A DNA stretch of 64,000 nt from Mycobacterium scrofulaceum (GTDB lineage Bacteria > Actinomycetota > Actinomycetes > Mycobacteriales > Mycobacteriaceae). The first letter of the stretch is position 1. Every line of letters begins with the position of its first letter. The notes beneath the pieces were generated by a model. It did not search any database. It worked only from the letters and a program-made list of their open reading frames with translations, and was not told the DNA's origin. The position numbers were made by a program, and so were the translations under genes. The DNA is taken from NCBI RefSeq assembly GCF_002086735.1, contig NZ_MVIJ01000016.1:56536-120535 (forward strand), in the 5' to 3' direction. Shown here one piece after another: positions 56,851-64,000 of the stretch.

Positions 56851-58584
56851 ATGTCCGTGCAACCGGTCGATCGCACGGAGTCCTCCGTCGACGACGGCGG
56901 CGGCCGGGCGCTGCGGGGCTGGCAGCGCCGGGCGCTGGTGAAATACCTCGCCGGCCAGCCGCGCGATTTCCTGGCCGTGGCGACCCCGGGATCGGGAAAG
57001 ACGACGTTCGCCCTGCGGGTGGCGGCCGAGCTGCTGAGCCAGCGCGCCGTGGACCAGATCACGGTCGTGGTGCCCACCGAACACCTCAAGGTGCAGTGGG
57101 CGCTGGCCGCCGCGCGGCACGGCATCGCGCTGGACCCGAAGTTCTCCAACTCCACTGCCCACACGTCGGGCGAGTACCACGGCGTGATGGTCACCTACGC
57201 GCAGGTGGCCGCGCACCCCACGCTGCACCGGGTGCGGACCGAGCAGCGCAAGACGCTGGTGGTGTTCGACGAGATCCATCACGGCGGTGACGCCAAGACG
57301 TGGGGTGACGCCATCCGCGAGGCCTTCGGCGACGCCACGCGCCGGCTGGCCCTGACGGGCACCCCGTTCCGCAGTGACGACAGCCCCATCCCGTTCGTGG
57401 CCTACGAGGCGGGCGCCGACGGGGTGCGGCGCTCGCAGGCCGACCACACCTACGGCTACGCCGAAGCCCTCGCCGACGGGGTGGTCCGCCCGGTCGTGTT
57501 TTTGGCCTACTCCGGGGAGGCGCGCTGGCGGGACAGCGCCGGCGAGGAACACGCGGCACGGCTGGGTGAGCCGCTGACCGCCGAGCAGACGGCGCGGGCC
57601 TGGCGGACGGCGCTCGACCCCGCCGGCGAATGGATGCCCGCGGTGATCGCGGCCGCCGACCAGCGGCTGCGCCAGAAGCGCGCGCATGTGCCCGACGCCG
57701 GCGGCATGATCATCGCCTCCGACCGCACCGCGGCCCGCGCCTACGCCGCCCTGCTGACCAGGCTGACCTCGGAGGCGCCCACGGTGGTGCTGTCCGACGA
57801 CCCCGGATCGTCCGCGCGTATCAGCGAATTCGCCGCCGGAACTACCCGGTGGCTGGTCGCGGTGCGGATGGTCTCCGAAGGCGTCGACGTGCCCCGGCTC
57901 TCGGTCGGCATCTACGCCACCAGCGCCTCCACGCCGCTGTTCTTCGCTCAGGCGATCGGCCGGTTCGTGCGCTCGCGCCGGCCGGGTGAGACCGCGAGCG
58001 TCTTCCTGCCGTCGGTGCCCAACCTGCTTCAGCTCGCCAGCGAGCTGGAGGCCCAGCGCAACCACGTGCTCGGGGAGCCGCACCGCCCGGCCGAGGATCC
58101 GCTGGACGCCGATGCGGCGGTCAGGACGCAGACCGAGAAGACCGACACGGACACGGGATTCACGGCGCTGGGCGCCGACGCGGAGCTGGATCAGGTCATC
58201 TTCGACGGATCGTCGTTCGGCACCGCCGCCCCGGCCGGCAGCGACGAGGAGGCCGATTACCTCGGCATTCCCGGGTTGCTCGACGCCGAGCAGATGCGCG
58301 CGCTGCTGCACCGCCGCCAGGATGAGCAGCTCCAGCGACGGGCCGCCCAGGCGACGCCGGCCGCGGTCTCCGCGCCGCCGTCGATGCACGGCCAGCTGCG
58401 CGAGTTGCGCCGCGAGCTCAACTCGCTGGTGTCGGCCACCCACCACCGCACCGGCAAACCGCACGGCTGGATCCACAGCGAGCTGCGCCGCCGGTGCGGG
58501 GGCCCGCCGATCGCGGCCGCGACCCGCGAGCAGATCCAGGCCCGGATCGAGGCCCTGCGGCGACTCAACGCGGAGCACTCCTGA
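56851..58584 (+). CDS. SF2 DEAD/DEAH-type helicase (Rv2917 type)
   Basis: The 577-residue superfamily 2 helicase has Walker A in LAVATPGSGKTTFALRVAAE, motif II in VVFDEIHHGGDAKTWG (DEIH), and motif III in LALTGTPFRSDDSPIPF. The second RecA-like domain has WLVAVRMVSEGVDVPRLSVG (motif V) and FAQAIGRFVRSRRPGETASV (motif VI). The C-terminus has an acidic Gln-rich part (YLGIPGLLDAEQMRALLHRR) and a helical end. ATG 56851 is chosen because GGGGGGAA precedes it. Role unknown. It is convergent with glnD. Confidence 0.93.
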   Translation: MSVQPVDRTESSVDDGGGRALRGWQRRALVKYLAGQPRDFLAVATPGSGKTTFALRVAAELLSQRAVDQITVVVPTEHLKVQWALAAARHGIALDPKFSNSTAHTSGEYHGVMVTYAQVAAHPTLHRVRTEQRKTLVVFDEIHHGGDAKTWGDAIREAFGDATRRLALTGTPFRSDDSPIPFVAYEAGADGVRRSQADHTYGYAEALADGVVRPVVFLAYSGEARWRDSAGEEHAARLGEPLTAEQTARAWRTALDPAGEWMPAVIAAADQRLRQKRAHVPDAGGMIIASDRTAARAYAALLTRLTSEAPTVVLSDDPGSSARISEFAAGTTRWLVAVRMVSEGVDVPRLSVGIYATSASTPLFFAQAIGRFVRSRRPGETASVFLPSVPNLLQLASELEAQRNHVLGEPHRPAEDPLDADAAVRTQTEKTDTDTGFTALGADAELDQVIFDGSSFGTAAPAGSDEEADYLGIPGLLDAEQMRALLHRRQDEQLQRRAAQATPAAVSAPPSMHGQLRELRRELNSLVSATHHRTGKPHGWIHSELRRRCGGPPIAAATREQIQARIEALRRLNAEHS

Positions 58585-58590
58585 GGCCCG

Positions 58591-61056
58591 CTAGTCGCCG
58601 ACGGGCTCCTCGAGCACCTCGACCGCGGGGCCGCCCAGCACGGCGAGCAGGTTCTGCTCGATCGCGGCCCGCGCGTCGAGCTCGGCGCCGGGCTTAACCG
58701 TCACGCAGAACACGTCGGCCGCCGTCGAGCCGAACGTGTTGACCTTGGCCCAGGCGATGTCCGCGTCCGCGCGTTCCAGCGCGCTGGTCAGCAGCGCGAG
58801 CAGGCCGAGGCGGTCCATGGCGCGGACTTCGAAGATCAACTGGCCGGCGGTCGTCGGGTCCAGCCACAGGATGCGCGGCGGGGCGGTCGACCGGGTGACG
58901 GGCACCCCGGCCTGAATCTCGCCGGCCCGCGCCGTCGCGGCGCTGACGGCGTCGCTGTCGCGCCGCTCCAGCGTCCCGAGGACGTCGAGGTCGCCGGCCA
59001 GCGCGCCGTTGAATTGTTGGCGCAGCAAGCCCGATTCGGGCGGCGAGCCGAACACCGGCGACACGACGAACTCGACGATCGCGACGCCCTCGTGGATGTT
59101 GGCCAACGCCGAATGGATGCGCAACGAGTTCAACGCCAGCACCGCCGCGGCCTTCGACACGAGCCCCCGCTGGTCCGGCGCGAGCATCACCGCCGTCAAC
59201 CGCTCGCGGTCGCCGGCTTTGATCTCCACATACACCCCGCGGCCGGCCGCCAACGAAAGATAATGCGGCGCAATAGGTTCCGCTTCCGGAAGCGACTCGC
59301 CGGCCATCACCAGCCGGCACCGGCGGACCAGGTCGTCGATCAGCGACGCCTTCCAGTCGCTCCACACTCCGGGCCCGGTGGCCTTCGAGTCCGCCTCGGC
59401 GAGCGCGTGCAGCAGCTCGAGCAATTGCGCGTCGCCGTGCAGGGCCCCGGCCACCGACTCGATGGTCTTGGGGTCGTTGAGGTCACTGCGGGTGGCCGTT
59501 ATCGGTAGCAGCAGGTGATGGCGGACCATGCCCGCGAGCGTCTCGGTGTCGTGGGCCGACAGCCCGAGCCTGTTGCCGATCGGGACCGTCAATTCCGCAC
59601 CGAGCACGCAGTGGTCGGTGCCGCGCCCCTTGCCGATGTCGTGCAGCAGCGCGCCGAGCGCGAGCAGGTCGGAGCGCGCCACGCGCGTTGTGAGCGGGGC
59701 GGCGTTGACCGTGGTTTCGACGATGTGACGGTCGACGGTCCACTTGTGCGAGACGTCGCGTGGCGGAAGGTCGCGGACCGCGTCCCATTCCGGGAACAGC
59801 CGGCCCCACAGCCCGGTGCGGTCCAGCGACTCGATCGTGTTCACCGCGGTGGGCCCGGCCAGCAGCACGACCAGCAGGTCGTCCAGCGCCTCGCGCGGCC
59901 ACGGCGACGGCAGGTCCGGGGCGCTGTCGGCCAGCCGTTTGAGCGTGCCCGCGGCGATGGGCAGGCCGGTGTCCGCCGAGGCGGCCGCGACGCGCAGCAC
60001 CAACCCCGGATCGCCCTGAGGGCGGGCGTCGCGGGCGAGCACCACCTCGCCGTCGTACTCGACGACGCCCTCGTCCAGCGGTCGCCGCCTCGGGCGCCGC
60101 ACCAGCGCGCTGAGGCCGCGGCGGGGCAGCGCGTTCTGCGCGGTGCGCAGCCCTGTCTCGGCGTGGTAGGCGATGGTGCGGCTGACGCTGGAGAGCATGC
60201 GGGACAGGTCAAATCGGTCCCCCACGCCCAGCGCGGCGCTGACGTCGTCGGCGAACTGCGCCAGCAGTTGATCGAGTCCGCGTTTGGATACCCGGTGCAA
60301 TTCGGTGCGGACGTCGAGCAGCGTCAGGTACGCGGCGTCCAGCGATCCCCCGGGAGCGTCCGGGTGGCCCATGCCGCGGCGGTCGATGAGCTGCGCGACG
60401 CCCAGCGCGTCGAGCAGTTGGACGTCGCGCAGGCCGCCGCGTCCCGACTTCAGGTCCGGCTCGGCCCGCTGTGCGATCCGCCAACACCGTTGCCAGCGTT
60501 CGTATGTCATCGCGACGAGCTCGTCCATGCGCGACCGGATCGCGCTGCGCCACTGGCGGCGCGCCCCGTCGATCAATTCGGCCGACAGCCGCTCGTCGCC
60601 GGCGATGTGGCGTGCGTCCAGCATGCCCAGCGCGGCCACCAGGTCGCTGTTGGCAACACCCAGGGCGCCGGAGACCGTGCGCACGCTGTGGTCGAGCCGA
60701 ACGTTGGCGTCCCACAACGGATACCAGAGCCCGTCGGCAACCCGCTGCAGCACGTCGTCAGACTTGTTGTCGTGCAACAGCATCAGGTCGAGATCGGAAT
60801 ACGGCAGCAGCTCCCGGCGCCCCAGGCCGCCGACTCCCACGACCGCGAAGCCGCTGCCGTCGGTGACGCCGACCTCGCCGGACTTGGCGACCAACCAGGA
60901 TTCGTGCAGCTCCAGCCAGGCTTTCCGCAACTCCGCCGCGCCCAGGTGACCGCCGTCGGCCAGCAGCTGACGCCGCGCAGACGCCAAATCGCTTGCCCCG
61001 CCGGCGTTTCGGATCCCCGCTTCAGATGACCCGGACGGGCCGGGTGGGCTTGTCAT
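58591..61056 (-). CDS. glnD: PII uridylyl/adenylyltransferase GlnD
   Basis: Nucleotidylyltransferase that modifies and demodifies PII according to glutamine level. The 821-residue product has the NT domain ([20 protein letters not shown], with the metal Asp pair), a PII-uridylyl GlnD-middle domain, an HD domain ([20 protein letters not shown]), and two C-terminal ACT domains ([20 protein letters not shown], and [20 protein letters not shown]). In mycobacteria the modification is adenylylation. It is the last gene of the amt-glnB-glnD operon. Confidence 0.97.
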   Translation of the reverse strand: MTSPPGPSGSSEAGIRNAGGASDLASARRQLLADGGHLGAAELRKAWLELHESWLVAKSGEVGVTDGSGFAVVGVGGLGRRELLPYSDLDLMLLHDNKSDDVLQRVADGLWYPLWDANVRLDHSVRTVSGALGVANSDLVAALGMLDARHIAGDERLSAELIDGARRQWRSAIRSRMDELVAMTYERWQRCWRIAQRAEPDLKSGRGGLRDVQLLDALGVAQLIDRRGMGHPDAPGGSLDAAYLTLLDVRTELHRVSKRGLDQLLAQFADDVSAALGVGDRFDLSRMLSSVSRTIAYHAETGLRTAQNALPRRGLSALVRRPRRRPLDEGVVEYDGEVVLARDARPQGDPGLVLRVAAASADTGLPIAAGTLKRLADSAPDLPSPWPREALDDLLVVLLAGPTAVNTIESLDRTGLWGRLFPEWDAVRDLPPRDVSHKWTVDRHIVETTVNAAPLTTRVARSDLLALGALLHDIGKGRGTDHCVLGAELTVPIGNRLGLSAHDTETLAGMVRHHLLLPITATRSDLNDPKTIESVAGALHGDAQLLELLHALAEADSKATGPGVWSDWKASLIDDLVRRCRLVMAGESLPEAEPIAPHYLSLAAGRGVYVEIKAGDRERLTAVMLAPDQRGLVSKAAAVLALNSLRIHSALANIHEGVAIVEFVVSPVFGSPPESGLLRQQFNGALAGDLDVLGTLERRDSDAVSAATARAGEIQAGVPVTRSTAPPRILWLDPTTAGQLIFEVRAMDRLGLLALLTSALERADADIAWAKVNTFGSTAADVFCVTVKPGAELDARAAIEQNLLAVLGGPAVEVLEEPVGD

Positions 61057-61101
61057 ACCCTCCCGGCCCGTCCGGCCCGGTTCAGCGATGTGCGGCTAAG
61101 A

Positions 61102-62876
<1,775 letters not shown>

Positions 62877-62951
62877 TCGCTCACCTCCGGTCGGACATGA
62901 ATGGCCGTCAGGCGACGCCTGTGACCTGATCCAGAACCTTGCGAGATTGTT

Positions 62952-62989
62952 GTTTCCGCAGTGGGGCCACCGTGTTTCGGCGGGATTAA
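62952..62989 (-). promoter_or_regulatory. Putative GlnR-binding site upstream of amt
   Basis: Read on the minus strand: ttaat-6-gaaac-6-gcccc-6-gaaac. The two gaaac half-sites are exact and lie 22 bases apart, matching the actinobacterial GlnR pattern gTnAc-n6-GaAAc-n6-gTnAc-n6-GaAAc. The first a-half (ttaat) matches at the T and A positions; the second (gcccc) is poor. It ends 76 bases upstream of the amt start. Confidence 0.6.
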
Positions 62990-63014
62990 CGTCCCGCTCG
63001 CCGTGTAAGCGGTG

Positions 63015-64000
63015 TCAGCCGAGCAGGGCGTCGACGAAGGCGGCGGGCTCGAACGGCGCCAGGTCGTCGGGGCCTTCCCCGAGCCCGACCAGCTTCACCG
63101 GCACCCCGAGCTCCTGTTGGACGCGGAATACGATGCCGCCCTTGGCCGTACCGTCCAGCTTGGTCAGCACGGCGCCGGTGATCTCGACGACCTCGGCGAA
63201 CACCCGCGCCTGGGCGAGCCCGTTCTGCCCGATGGTGGCGTCGAGCACCAGCAGCACCTCATCAACAGCTGCGCGCCGCGTCACCACGCGCTTGACCTTG
63301 TCGAGCTCGTCCATCAGCCCGACCTTGGTGTGCAGCCGGCCTGCGGTGTCGATGAGTACCACGTCGGCACCCGACGCGATGCCCTTGTCGACAGCGTCGA
63401 AGGCCACCGATGCGGGGTCGGCACCCTCGGCCCCGCGCACCACTTCCGCGCCCACCCGGGACGCCCACGTCTGCAGCTGGTCGGCCGCGGCGGCGCGGAA
63501 GGTGTCGGCGGCGCCGAGCACGACGCGGCGCCCGTCGGCCACCAGCACCCGCGCCAGCTTGCCGACGGTGGTCGTCTTTCCCGTGCCGTTCACGCCGACC
63601 ACCAGCAACACCGAGGGGTGGTCGTCGTGCGGCAGGGCGCGGATCGACCGGTCCATGTCGGGATGCAACTCCCGGATCAGCACGTCGCGCAGGACGGCCT
63701 TCGCGTCGGCCTCGGTGCGCACGGCGCTGCCGGCCAGGCGGTCGCGCAGCTGCGACATCACCGACTCGGTGACCACCGGGCCGAGGTCGGCGACCAGCAG
63801 GGTGTCCTCGACGTCCTGCCACGCGTCTTCGTCGAGGTCCCCACCGCCGATCAGGCCCAGCACGCTGCGTCCCAGCGCGTTCTGCGAGCGGGCCAGCCGG
63901 CCGCGGAGCCGCTCCAGGCGCCCTTCTGGCGGCGCGATGGCCTCGATCTCGGGGGCCTCGGGGGCCGGCTGGCCCGCTCGCAGAACGCGCTGGGACGCAG
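63015..64000 (-). CDS. ftsY: SRP receptor FtsY (5' end outside window)
   Basis: FtsY docks SRP-ribosome complexes at the membrane. The visible 328 residues end at the stop at 63015. The N-domain starts near GRLERLRGRLARSQNALGRS, then GGGDLDEDAWQDVEDTLLVA. The G domain has VVGVNGTGKTTTVGKLARVL (G1), VLIDTAGRLHTKVGLMDELD (G3) and LTKLDGTAKGG (G4), ending FEPAAFVDALLG. The reading frame continues to base 64000, in an acidic Pro-rich linker. The last 36 bases repeat, inverted, sequence within the gene (see below), so the edge is suspect. Confidence 0.95.
   Translation of the reverse strand, partial: ASQRVLRAGQPAPEAPEIEAIAPPEGRLERLRGRLARSQNALGRSVLGLIGGGDLDEDAWQDVEDTLLVADLGPVVTESVMSQLRDRLAGSAVRTEADAKAVLRDVLIRELHPDMDRSIRALPHDDHPSVLLVVGVNGTGKTTTVGKLARVLVADGRRVVLGAADTFRAAAADQLQTWASRVGAEVVRGAEGADPASVAFDAVDKGIASGADVVLIDTAGRLHTKVGLMDELDKVKRVVTRRAAVDEVLLVLDATIGQNGLAQARVFAEVVEITGAVLTKLDGTAKGGIVFRVQQELGVPVKLVGLGEGPDDLAPFEPAAFVDALLG
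63865..64000. repeat. Perfect 36-bp inverted repeat at window edge in ftsY
   Basis: 63865-63900 and 63965-64000 are exact reverse complements over 36 bases, with a 64-base spacer. The right arm ends at the last base of the window, so it may extend further. Translated in the ftsY frame the right arm gives residues unlike its family's linker (RVLRAGQ). Confidence 0.95.

Overview
The window is high-GC DNA from a Mycobacterium that is not M. tuberculosis; gene content suggests a slow-growing nontuberculous species, possibly of the M. avium type. The reasons are a PPE-SVP protein, an antigen 85 homologue, an MPT63 homologue, Rip1, LppW, DUF2631 and DUF2469 proteins. The gene order also follows, from memory, the M. 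tuberculosis stretch Rv2859c to Rv2921c. All Rv equivalences here come from recognition; no search was run. No tRNA, rRNA, CRISPR array, insertion sequence or prophage was seen.

Layout. 1-5.5 kb: a 5'-truncated PPE gene, then minus-strand genes for a class I glutamine amidotransferase, a small hydrolase-like protein, CobQ, MapB and a DUF1707 protein. 5.5-16 kb: minus-strand core genes for a penicillin-binding lipoprotein, a GNAT protein, IspG, Rip1, Dxr, RlmN, CdsA, Frr and PyrH, covering isoprenoid synthesis, regulated proteolysis, phospholipid synthesis and translation. 16-29 kb: a loosely packed region of mixed strands that I take as accessory. It holds CsbD, a GlnR-like regulator, an acyltransferase, an MPT63-like protein, an SDR, an antigen 85 paralogue without the usual cysteines, a GAF-ANTAR protein, DUF2795, a lone ATP-grasp enzyme, two hydrolases and a ChaB protein. 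It ends at a MarR gene whose start codon lies beside a perfect palindrome.

29-43 kb: AmiC, Tsf, RpsB, an M23 peptidase-like protein, XerC, a lactate monooxygenase-like enzyme, ViuB, DprA, ComM, YraN, FdhD, an epimerase and a second GAF-ANTAR protein. 43-49 kb: DUF2469, RnhB, LepB, RplS, LppW, TrmD, RimM, KhpA and RpsP, a translation and secretion cluster. 49-64 kb: a SnoaL-like protein, DacB2, TetR, two amidohydrolases, Ffh, a hydrolase, a helicase, then the nitrogen operon amt-glnB-glnD and a truncated ftsY.

How they connect. Ffh and FtsY form the SRP targeting pair feeding LepB. Amt, GlnB and GlnD form the ammonium uptake and PII signalling module, and a GlnR-like site lies upstream of amt. 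IspG and Dxr are two MEP-pathway steps. The main non-coding curiosities are a 36-bp perfect inverted repeat at the ftsY edge of the window, a family of 54-56 bp tandem repeats at three gene ends, a 57-bp repeat that copies the rlmN 3' end, and several long hairpins.
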